DNA of 64,000 nucleotides from Apostichopus parvimensis. Taxonomy: Eukaryota > Echinodermata > Holothuroidea > Aspidochirotida > Stichopodidae. Shown here piece after piece: positions 55,381 to 64,000 of the stretch. Every line of letters starts with the position of its first letter. The stretch's first letter is position 1. Where the stretch lies: positions 7,200 to 71,199 of the forward strand of contig KN889592.1 in NCBI GenBank assembly GCA_000934455.1, written 5' to 3'. Under the pieces are notes generated by a model, which saw nothing but the letters and a program-made list of their open reading frames with translations, made no database searches and was not told where the DNA came from. A program made the position numbers and the translations under genes.

Positions 55381-57302
55381 CTACAGTACTGAGAGCAACT
55401 GGGGTGAGATATCTCTTGATGGTGAAGTGTATGGTGGTTCGACTTCAATTGGAAGGTAAGCATATTCTGCTGGGGCATGTTTCAGTTTGACACTTGATGC
55501 CATCAAAATACCTCGGGTCACATGGGATTCTTGCCATTCAACTGGAGCTACATTGCAGAAATACTCCTTAAATATTTCCCTGCATTGGATGGCCTCTACC
55601 CCAGCTCTGTTTCCAATCCGAGGAATGTCTCTTAGGCCTTCTTCTGCCATTCTTTCAGATCTTTCGATTCCATAACACCTTACAAACTTCACCAACAATA
55701 TTACTAACTGTGGTGTATCAAACACGATAGTCAAATGCGATGGAACGAAAAGATTGAGGAGAGTTGTCAGTCCAAGAAATTTTTTCAAGGAACATTGAGA
55801 TTGAAAACAAAGTATGGAATATTGAAGTGAGAGGGAATTATTGCTTTCTTTTATTATTGGCTCTTTTCACAGTACAAGTGAAGCAGTGTCGCCTGCCCCG
55901 TCACCATCAGACAAGTAAAGGATAGTGGGCTAGAACATGCACTGAAAGGCCTCATTCAACAATGAAGAGATTGTGTCTACAATTCAGATCGTGCTTAAAA
56001 ATGCAGATTTCTCAACTTTTTTTTAATGCAGAAAATCCGGATCTGATTCAAGTCCCAAATTATGCCATTTCCATCACAACTTACAGCGACCAAATGTTTC
56101 TACACATTAATAAATGAATTATAGGATGCATGATACCAATTCAATTTCAAATTTGTTATGTATAAGTACCACATTGATTACAATAAGCCTATTGTTTCTG
56201 GTGGAGGTCAAATGTCATTAGGGATTACGAGTCAAATTAGGAAAACTTTGTAAACATGACATCTTAAGAAGGGAAGCTTTGGCAAATCTCATACTGGTAT
56301 GTAGGTGTACAAAACATGACACCACACTAATTCAATGGTAAAATCTAGCCTAACCATCTGTTTATTCGCTCAAATTGTGTCGCAGTTAGCTGGCACTAAA
56401 AATATTCACCGAATACTTTTGTTATTGCTGTTATCTTCGGCCACATGTCTAATGGGAAAATCTAGCCGTTTGGTGACAATAATAGTGTGCCCTAATGGTT
56501 ACGTTGATGCTACAGGCGATTTGCTTTCTCTGTAATAACACTTAAGGTGGCATACTCCTATAAGAGTCTATATCCATCCGCTCGATTGTTGTCCTTCAGG
56601 GAAAGTGCCAAAAACCAGCAGAAAAGCATCTTTTTTGACCTGTTATCAATCATGATTTTTGTGGCTTGCATGTTGAAGAGCATGAATGGAAGTACATGTG
56701 GTGAGAAAATTGGGTCAATTGAGGCAATTTTAAACCCCTTTAGGCCTCCCAGGAGCAGCGTAGGAAAATTGTTTACTACTGAGTGAAGAGGTTTGTTTAA
56801 AAGTTACGAAAACTTCCGGCTCGGATAGCAAAAAAACTACATGGTCATGATACAGAAAATTGATAGTGCCAACTTGTCAGCTATCCAGTGATGGGTAGCG
56901 TTTAGCTAGTGAAAACTTCTATCTAGACTTAAAGGCCAGTCAATGGGGCTTTTATTAGGCGTATGCTACCTTAATGTGATTTTAAAGTAAAATCAAAGTC
57001 ATCTCTTCAAACATGCGTGAAAGAACGACGAATTATGTTGTTTTCTTTCATATTTTGTTCTTATAGTCTTATCTTTATGTACATACCTTATACAAATTGC
57101 AATGTTTCACTAAAGCTTCTTCAACCGTTGACAGGACTTGTGGAAATTGATCTTTGGTTAGACGAAAATATTGCTTGGATTTTTCGTTGTGAAACCTCAG
57201 CTCATTAACCATAGTATAATAGGCCCCATATCTGCGTCGGTTACGGAACAGTTGATGAACCCACCATCGGTGTTTTCTGTTTTTTTCTTGCCGTTTCTTC
57301 AA
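55381..57302 (-). pseudogene. PIF/Harbinger transposase (HARBI1-like), N- and C-terminal exons
   Basis: The N-terminal exon (57087-57302) has RKHRWWVHQLFRNRRRYGAY, TMVNELRFHNEK and YFRLTKDQFPQVL, the hallmark start of PIF/Harbinger nucleases, ending at a GTATGT donor. The C-terminal part (about 55480-55700) has RIGNRAGVEAIQCREIFKEY and APVEWQ, the usual tail. The central exons with the DDE triad are not visible between 55800 and 57080, where a TTAA-flanked MITE sits, so the gene is inactive. The orientation faces the MADF exon at 46.7 kb. Confidence 0.72.
56546..56970. mobile_element. TTAA-flanked MITE, 425 bp (Kolobok- or piggyBac-like)
   Basis: The left end GGTGGCATACTCCTAT follows TTAA (56542-56545). 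The right end, reverse-complemented, is GGTAGCATACGCCTAAT before TTAA (56971-56974). A TTAA target with imperfect inverted termini of about 16 bp fits Kolobok or piggyBac relatives. No coding content. A lone TTAAGGTAGCATACG also occurs at about 39100. Confidence 0.7.
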
Positions 57303-58525
57303 ATGAAAGCCAGGATACAGTCATAGTATACAATCATTTAGTAATCCAGTATTCTCTTTTGGGATCTTAGTAATTTTCGGACGAGGGGCAGCTAGCTAGG
57401 GATGATTTTGTTTAATAAATTCAACAAACCTTTTAATAAGTTAGAACAGAGAAATAAAGAAAGACATTTAAGAGTCACGGTAAAATAGCTTTTAGCAACG
57501 AAATCGGACACGAGCCAACAAATCTCTATGAAGTCAAGGGACCTCCCTAGCTAGGTAACTAGGTTTCTGGCCTTTTGGTCAATACGACTAGTGCATAAAC
57601 TGCGCCGGGCATATCACACCTCTGCAGGATCTAGGTATGTAATGGAATTAGTATGTTCTGTGATTTTACATGAGAAGATTTTCTGGATAACAACCACAGA
57701 CGATGTAACCTACCGGCAGTTTTAACGTATTTAAAATAAGTCTAGGCTATAAACTTTCTTATGGAACAGATGAAACCCAGAAATGCTTCCAATAATGATC
57801 AAAACTGTTTCAAATACCACCCTTCATCGTCAGATACATCGAAATCATCAATATCAGGTGTTCTTCCTGTGCATACAGTCGTTGTAAACGCATTCTAGAC
57901 GTACTTGGTGCCATTTCGATCCCTTAAGCACGGTCCCTTAGTTACGACCGCATCAGTATCAGATTCGTATCCGCATTGTTGGAATCGCAAACGTACACAT
58001 CCGCACACCGCAACCGTATGCCGCATTTCGTATCCGTGCTTATGGAATCCTAGCTTTAATCTTGTTTGATATCAGTCTATGCACAGCTATTCAACAATAA
58101 TTGGAAACAAACAAAACTAGTGAATTAGCAACTGGAAACTATTAATTTTTAAAGGATAACGTAGGAATACTATTTAAAAGAATGGCTAGAAAGAAAGGCA
58201 TGTATCGTAGGCGTGCAACAACCTTTAGAACAGCTTTCAAAGGGGGGGGGGGGATAAGCGATCGCTCCCATACGTCGCTGATTCGGGGAATGGTTAAAAT
58301 GCTAACAATAGCCTATGAATGTAGCAGCATTGTGAAAATTAATGTTTTGAACTGCCATACGTCACATCTTTCATTTGTATTGGTATGATTGATGTCCATT
58401 TGTCCGTTACAGTCCGTACTATGCATAAGATACTTCTTCATTGCTTAATTTCTAAATGTCGTCACAAATGACGTCAGAAAGCGAGAATCTATCGAGGTAA
58501 TCTTTGAGCAAATCTCTCATGCAAT
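57303..58525. other. No gene; possible transposon end at 57.9-58.06 kb
   Basis: At 57945-58055 is a run of related strings (CGTATCCGCATTG, CACCGCAACCGTATGCCGC, TTTCGTATCCGTGCTTATGG) ending in GGAATCCTAG. Its reverse complement resembles 2450-2560. It may be the right terminus of the Harbinger-like element. A G-run lies at 58242-58251. Confidence 0.35.
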
Positions 58526-58721
58526 TTGTTGAGCATAATACCAAATTTGGGTGAAACGTTCGTAATTTTTTTTAAACGGTGTTTTCAAATAGTTATCAAC
58601 ACGACGCCGTCAGTCGTGCACAACGAGTACTCCTTACGTCCACACGAAAGCATCTGGTACCAAGTAGCTCTGTCACTTCTGAAGAGCGATTTCGTCGAAG
58701 CAAAATCGGTCCACAAACTCG

Positions 58722-58797
58722 CAACTAGATTGTATCAATGTGCAAACAACTACATTGTATCAATGTGCAAACAACTAGATTGTATCAATGTGCAAAA
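58722..58797. repeat. Three tandem copies of a 25-bp repeat
   Basis: CAACTAGATTGTATCAATGT GCAAA repeats at about 58722, 58747 and 58772 (middle copy TACATT). It lies in an open frame (58526-58867) upstream of the PHD finger and may be coding or leader sequence of that gene. Confidence 0.85.
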
Positions 58798-59066
58798 CAA
58801 GAAGCATTGCCGATCAAAGATGGACCAAACGTTGGAAATCAATCCTCGCCCTCGAGAGCCACGCTAGGTCTCAGCTACGACGATGTATCTGGCAGTGTAA
58901 TCCAATCCTCGCCCATGGACGAACAGCCTTTCCCCAACCCACCCATGCGACGTGTAATTGTCGAAATTGTCGATGACACTCAAGATCACTGCTCTGCCAG
59001 ACCTATACCGGATGTTATTGGCGATAATGGACCCGACTTGAGAAACCAACTTCAGAAATCAAATAC

Positions 59067-60090
59067 ATGAGCGACGACAATGGCAACGACGAGGAGCAGG
59101 AAAGTTCACCTTACACACCTCCAAATGAAATGTTTTTTATCTGTCTGCAACCCAACCACGGCAGCCCATACCTGAAGTGCGATATGTGTAGGCAATGGTA
59201 CCATTTTGATTGTGTCGGTTTCTCTACCTCCCCAGACACAACCAAACGCGTTGAGGATTCGTAAATGTCAACCATCTATGCGTCGTGGAATTGTAAACAT
59301 AGGAAAAACTTGCTGGTTTTCAGTCATGATACAGGCAGTCAATGCAACCCATATAGGCAAAATAAGACGCCCTACCACTCTCGATAACGTTGACGAAGCG
59401 ATCAAACGTTTATTGACTGCACTTGAAGAAGACACGGCACTTCCAATTGACGAAACCCGTGTTCGTAATGTAATGTCGGCTATTTCTGGAGTTCTATGCG
59501 GCCCGTTCCAAGACATTACCCGACAACAGGATGCAAGCGAATTTTATACAGCTTGCATTAGTCCCGGACTGGAGAAGCAGCAGATTTTAGGAGGTGTGCC
59601 GCCAATAACTCCAACTGTTGTCACAGAAATAGTGGCTTGCTCAAAGTGCGGTCATGAGGAACGGAGGCAAAATACGATGACCCTGCTTACCGTTGTCCCC
59701 AACGGATGTGACACTTTTGACAACATCAATACACTATATCAGATAGTATCCGGCACGACGTCCTATGTAGTCGATGCGGGACGAACCAGACAAAACGATT
59801 TCGTACACAAGTCAACGAACTACCGCCCTGTTTGGTCGTACTTATAATATAACCAGGAGGGGAGGGCGCAAAAGTAGCATGGTCCAACTACCCGTACTTC
59901 ATATTTCCGACTTGCAGGTGGAATTTTCAAATGCCCGTTTATTAAGTACCAGTTAGCCGCGGCTGTAGTCCACAAAGGAGTTAATTGTAGCGCTGGACAT
60001 TATTACACCTATGTCTTCCAGAACGACGGTACAGTACTGATGTATGATGATCATCATGTCAACACAATTGACTTACAGAGTGTACTGTAA
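59067..60090 (+). pseudogene. PHD finger plus ubiquitin-specific protease (USP, C19), broken
   Basis: The first frame (59067-59264) has an acidic start and a PHD-like finger: FFICLQPNHG, then YLKCDMCRQWYHFDCVGFS; the first zinc Cys appears replaced (FIC for CxC). A shifted frame (59206-59847) gives a USP Cys-box GIVNIGKTCWFSVMIQAV with the nucleophile Cys, then QQDASEFY, a zinc pair CSKCGHEERR and a central region. The His-box near 59975-60045, AVVHKGVNCSAGHYYTYV then MYDDHHV, completes the triad. Shifts near 59225 and 59880 and a TAA at 59845 break it. USPs cleave ubiquitin from proteins. The gene ends about 440 bp before a DDE-type transposase ORF on the same strand. Confidence 0.78.
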
Positions 60091-60099
60091 GATGTAGAG

Positions 60100-60527
60100 T
60101 CTAATGCTTATCTTCTATTTTACCACATGTCCATCGATATTAAATACCGTGGTGAACTTGCACAGACTGAAGATGAGGGCAGTGACGTGCACACGTATCA
60201 AAGTATTCCATCACGAGCTAACGGTGACGATTCTGGTAGCTCGAATCTAGATTTCAAGATGGAACAAGAAACGCTTGATGAATCGCCTTTCCACTGATGA
60301 CCAACACTCTTTTGTTTCTAACGGGGGCCACGAAATGTGAAGAAATGTGAAGAAAGTGACACCAATGATGCTCCGCAAAGCAAATCCACCCTTTCAAGTT
60401 TGAGCTCTGGTCCAATTTTCTAAAAGTACTTTGAAGCAAAAGTTAAGAAATCTGCAAGCTTTCGCCTTGGTGAGGACGCTTGGAGAAACCTTCGGAAATT
60501 CCAAAGAGGTAGCACATTACCAATGCA
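60100..60527 (+). other. Degenerate coding link between USP and transposase
   Basis: A readable plus-strand stretch (YRGELAQTEDEGSDVHTYQS region, acidic and Ser-rich) follows the USP stop, then stop codons near 60296. It could be the N-terminal part of the transposase polypeptide or a C-terminal extension of the USP. No known domain. Confidence 0.35.
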
Positions 60528-61913
60528 ATGGGTAAACCAGTGTTAGAACGGCATACGAGAATCCAATCCTTACTGCACGTTTATGTTCAAACGACATCGG
60601 GTATCGAAAGTAAGAAGTCGGAAGACCTCTGGAACCATACTGACTGCAACCGCATACTGTTCACGGCGACGTGTACCATGACCGCAACGATGAAGATGGA
60701 TCATGATCTTCTGTGCAACGTTGAATACAACGGCAAAATAAAACATAAAACCAACGAAGTAGCACAACGACCCATCAGAGCTGACGAACGAGATGTTCTA
60801 CGACAAGAGCTGTCACGAGACCATTTGCCATCACGTTTACATACAGAGAGGATACGGGAAATGAATCCAGATGTATTTGCAAGTGGGAACATGACCGGGG
60901 TCGGCAGAGATGGTTCTGTATTTAAGCAAATCAGCTATGAAGGCAGGCGTAAACTCCAAAGCGACCCAGACTTAGTTGCAAGGCTGATGATAAAAGAGAA
61001 GTCGACGCTGAAGGGCTACATCGATCAAATTTCCATCAAACCCTTTAGTGTTTTATCCTTCACTGAAGCTGGCATTCGATTGTTCCATCAGTTGGCGAAG
61101 ACGGTACCAATACATTGGGATGCGACAGGGTCAGTTGCATGGAAACATGGGAAGAAAGAGTTTCTCTACTATGCAATTGTAATACCGAACCCCACGCAGC
61201 AAAGGATGAAGCTGAAGAGCTCACCATGCCCAGTTGCAGAGCTGGTCACATCAGATCAGTCAGAGCCCACTATTACAAATTGGCTACAGCGTCTTCGTCA
61301 TCGAGAGAAACAAATTTTTGGTTACGACAAGGCCACCACCCCGTGTATGATAGTCAGTGACAGAAGTCTGCCACTACTCATAGCTTCGTTAAAGGTTTTT
61401 GCGGGGGAAACACTCCAGCAGTTTCTTGACCGCAGCTGGAGAATTGTCAACGGCGAGGCAACTGCAGCAGCTGTGAATAGCTTCAGCCACTTGATGAAAG
61501 ACAGTAAGGAGTACTGCCGCAAGTTCTATCGGAAGGAACATCGATGGTTTGCCATGAATTTGTTTCGTCTTCTCGCAGCGGTCAACCTTTTAAAAGAATT
61601 CCGACAAATTTTCTATTCCATGTGTATAGTCCTTCGGTCAGAATACCAGAAACTGCTTTGTCGTATTCATACAGATTGGCTACTGAATGCTGTAAAGAAG
61701 TCATTGGCAACCAAACATCATCCTGATGAAAATCAACAAGGCAGTTCACTCGACCAAACACCTAATCCCGACCCCGTCGTAAAGGTACCCATAACTAAAC
61801 AGACAGAGGGAGATGCGCTATTACTAGTCAGAAATCAGACTGCGACTTTTGACCGTTATTTCGCAATCATTAAACACTTGGCAAAAGCGGTGAAAGCATT
61901 GTGGGAGCTTTGA
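60528..61913 (+). CDS. DDE-type transposase, MULE/KDZ-like, intact 461-residue ORF
   Basis: The open frame contains a helical N-terminal half, then VPIHWDATGSVAWKHGKKEF at about residues 193-212 (first catalytic Asp in HWDATG), CPVAELVTSDQSEPTITNWL, and CMIVSDRSLPLLIASLKVF at about 280-298 (second Asp, SDRxxxL as in MULE-like nucleases). A Cys/His-poor helical insert follows with the C-terminal third acidic residue not fixed by eye (candidates in SFSHLMKDSKEY). The C-terminus stops at LWEL, shorter than I would expect, and lacks the usual C...H finger. I recall this protein style from many uncharacterised invertebrate ORFs. The start ATG may be internal, since coding-like sequence extends upstream. 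It pairs with the PHD-USP gene. Confidence 0.65.
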   Translation: MGKPVLERHTRIQSLLHVYVQTTSGIESKKSEDLWNHTDCNRILFTATCTMTATMKMDHDLLCNVEYNGKIKHKTNEVAQRPIRADERDVLRQELSRDHLPSRLHTERIREMNPDVFASGNMTGVGRDGSVFKQISYEGRRKLQSDPDLVARLMIKEKSTLKGYIDQISIKPFSVLSFTEAGIRLFHQLAKTVPIHWDATGSVAWKHGKKEFLYYAIVIPNPTQQRMKLKSSPCPVAELVTSDQSEPTITNWLQRLRHREKQIFGYDKATTPCMIVSDRSLPLLIASLKVFAGETLQQFLDRSWRIVNGEATAAAVNSFSHLMKDSKEYCRKFYRKEHRWFAMNLFRLLAAVNLLKEFRQIFYSMCIVLRSEYQKLLCRIHTDWLLNAVKKSLATKHHPDENQQGSSLDQTPNPDPVVKVPITKQTEGDALLLVRNQTATFDRYFAIIKHLAKAVKALWEL

Positions 61914-62339
61914 AGAAAAGAAGTTGAATATTCATTAAATATCTGGTTGCGACGATGTCGGACTCACGATGTGAATGAAATTCGGAAATTTCTTTGCCTC
62001 GGCTTGAAAAATAAAAACGAAACGTGAGTAAAAGGAATTGCACATTTTCCGCTTTCAAGAAGGTACTACCTCCATCGTCCGGTCGATGGTATAAAACAAG
62101 TTAAACAATGATTTGGGGCTAAATTCGGAGTTGTTCCGGCATTGTAGGTTGAATTAAAGTGACAATGTTAAGGTTGCTCTTGATCACCGGCATCAACGTA
62201 TTGTATCGTGGCTAATTGCATATGTACATGTGTATGCACATTACCATGGTGTGTAGCCTAGGGTTATAATTTGAAGTATTCTACAGTGCAGTGTATTAAT
62301 ATTACGGGACCGTGTGTTTATGAATTATGATGTTAGCTT
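61914..62339. other. No gene seen
   Basis: AT-rich sequence downstream of the transposase ORF. An AATAAA lies near 62009. No terminal inverted repeat matching 58.0-58.7 kb was found by eye. Confidence 0.4.
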
Positions 62340-62890
62340 TCAAGACATTGTTCACGAATACAATGTCGCTCCAGTTTAGTTTAGTAGAAAAAAGGATCAG
62401 GAGGGACACTTAAGTCCCCATCAAGGATCCTATAGAGAGAGAAAAAAACTGAAGACACAAACACTTAGAACCGATTACTGTACAATGCTTAAAGTGCTTG
62501 AGTTTAAGACAATGACCTCTGGTACAACTACTGTTAGGAAACATGAAAAAGTCGGTAAAGGATACATTGTCAAAACCATACACAATCTTGAAAACCTGAA
62601 TCAAGTCCCCACGTTACCTCCTAAGCTCCAGTGTGGTGAGATTCAACAGTTGTAACCGCCTATAATAAGGAACTCTTTAAGGAACTAATCATCCTAGTAG
62701 CCCTCCTCTGGACCTTTTCGAGTACTTCCTTATCCTTAGCAAAATATGGGTTCCAAGCATGCACAGCATACTACAGATGAGGCCTAACCAACTGCTTATA
62801 AAGCCTAACTACGATGTCCTCTTTCAGAAAAGTGAAGTTCCTCTTGATCATACCTTAAATCCTATTACCTCTTTTAGCAGTTTCCTTGAA
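62340..62890 (-). mobile_element. CR1/Jockey-like LINE fragment, RT C-terminal region
   Basis: On the minus strand, from 62890, the translation gives FLKEDIVVRLYKQLVRPHL, YAVHAWNPYFAKDKEVLEKV, QRRATRMIS and, in another frame (62410-62604), IQVFKIVYGFDNVSFTDFF and SCTRGHCLKLKH. This is the conserved post-polymerase region of CR1/Jockey-type LINEs. It contains stops after RPHL and near 62665 and a frameshift near 62610, and it is truncated at both ends. Confidence 0.8.
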
Positions 62891-64000
62891 TTATGGATGA
62901 CTTAAGCAGTTCAAAGTAGCGTAGTGCCAGTACAACTACACAATACTAGGCATATGCTGGTATTATTAGTTTACTACTGACTTCTGCCACTGGTGATTGT
63001 CAGCACTGGCAATACCTTCATGCCCAGTACATATAATAGTACTTGAACATTTTGTGTGTGAATTCATATTGCAGTTAGTTGTTTGTGGTTGTGCATGTGC
63101 CTATTTCACTTTGTTTCGAAGTTCTTCACCCTGTACTGCTGTATGTTTCTGTCATTTTCAGAGAGGAAATGCATATACAAGTTCCACTACAATGTTTTTT
63201 GTAATATGGGCTTGTTGCAAGTAATTTCTGCCTGTTGCATTTAAAAGCAATGTGCAGTCATTCGTCATGTGACTTTATATTTTGTCTGCTATTATCAATC
63301 GTTCTGTTAACATTTATTTTTGTTTTCTATCATTTCAGGACTCTTTCTGCATCTGCGGGTTGGATTCTCCTATGTGGGCACTTGGGATATAGTACATGCA
63401 TCAATATTTGATAAAATTGTAGCCTGCCATTACTTCAAGTTGCTTCCTTAATGTGTTTTTTTTAACAATATTCACAGTTTCAACAAATATGCAAAGTGTA
63501 AAATAAAAACCCAACCATATTATCTTCATTGTCATACATCATGTGGCAAATATTGATGCAATTGCATGTGGTTCTTTTTGTAGGTCCAGGTTGAAATAAT
63601 GTTGCGGTGGACTGGAAAGTCAATTGTGCATCTGTTGTTCCTTGCAGAAAGTACAGGAACCTAAGCATTCAATAAGGCTCAAGTTGATGTTTGTGTTTAT
63701 GCATGTGTGACACCTACCTTTGATAATTCACTATGTAGACACAATAGGTATAAGTGACCTGTTGTTGTTGTTGCTTGGTCACAGGGTCAAACATGAAAAA
63801 TTGAAAGTAATGACAAGTCCCATTATACTGGAACTTGGTGTGATGTTGTTTGGTGATAATATGTACATGTTATAGGGAGTAAATAACCCTATTGTGTTTG
63901 GTACTCATCATGAATACTAATGAGGTTCAAAGTTTCAAAGTTAATGCTTCAAGAATAAAGTTAGTCCTAGCAATTGGTCTAACTGCATTGAGACATTGCA
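62891..64000. other. No gene seen
   Basis: AT-rich sequence to the end of the window. A possible exon (AG at about 63339, then CTCTTTCTGCATCTGCGGG) has no recognisable family. Nothing else is supported. Confidence 0.4.

Noticed and set aside
55254-55478. Separate minus-strand gene
   Set aside because: It overlaps the C-terminal end of the Harbinger transposase region in another frame and has no motif or splice support.

Overview
The window is eukaryotic, intron-bearing, AT-rich animal DNA packed with transposable elements. GT-AG introns, a tRNA-derived SINE, CR1/L2-like LINEs, a DIRS-like element and several DDE transposon families (pogo, hAT, PIF/Harbinger, DUF7869-type, DUF6589-type) fit a marine invertebrate, possibly an echinoderm or other non-vertebrate deuterostome. 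The species call is an inference from style and family content. I see no ordinary conserved host gene; nearly every recognisable coding piece belongs to, or resembles, mobile-element proteins.

Layout. 0.2-0.9 kb: relic of a Ulp1-type (C48) protease. 1.5-2.2 kb: three 216-bp tandem repeats. 2.9-7.2 kb: a pogo-type transposon with matching terminal inverted repeats and TA target sites, carrying a broken transposase and a nested 397-bp hAT MITE with a perfect 8-bp target duplication. 9.7-13.6 kb: a minus-strand, seven-exon gene with a ParB/sulfiredoxin-like domain, followed downstream by repeats that reappear at 33 kb. 14.1-15.4 kb: a recent tandem duplication. 15.5-18.2 kb: a minus-strand CR1/L2-like LINE split by an ORF1-only LINE copy. 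18.5-20.0 kb: two exons of a zinc-finger gene start. 23.0-23.5 kb: a PIF/Harbinger fragment. 23.8-33.1 kb: a plus-strand multi-exon DUF7869-type DDE transposase gene with a solo LTR-like insertion inside one exon, ending in seven 93-bp repeats. 34.2-37.1 kb: a broken hAT transposase gene.

38.3-46.6 kb is the best-resolved nest: an ORF1-only LINE copy (10-bp target duplication) is cut in two by a 6.47-kb unit flanked by a 9-bp duplication. That unit carries a RecQ-like helicase fragment, a tyrosine-recombinase fossil and a minus-strand DUF6589-type gene. 46.7-57.3 kb: a MADF exon and a PIF/Harbinger transposase, between which lies a DIRS-like retroelement fossil (48.1-55.1 kb), itself carrying another ORF1-only LINE copy. 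58.7-61.9 kb: a PHD finger plus ubiquitin-specific-protease (USP) pseudogene directly upstream of a long intact DDE-type transposase ORF. 62.3-62.9 kb: a second LINE fragment.

The most notable candidates for something poorly described are (1) the PHD-USP-transposase cassette, (2) the ParB-like multi-exon gene and the repeat core it shares with the DUF7869 gene, (3) the helicase/recombinase/DUF6589 unit with its odd double inverted-repeat end, and (4) a LINE family that propagates as ORF1-only copies lacking ORF2. All family names come from reading motifs by eye; no database search was possible.
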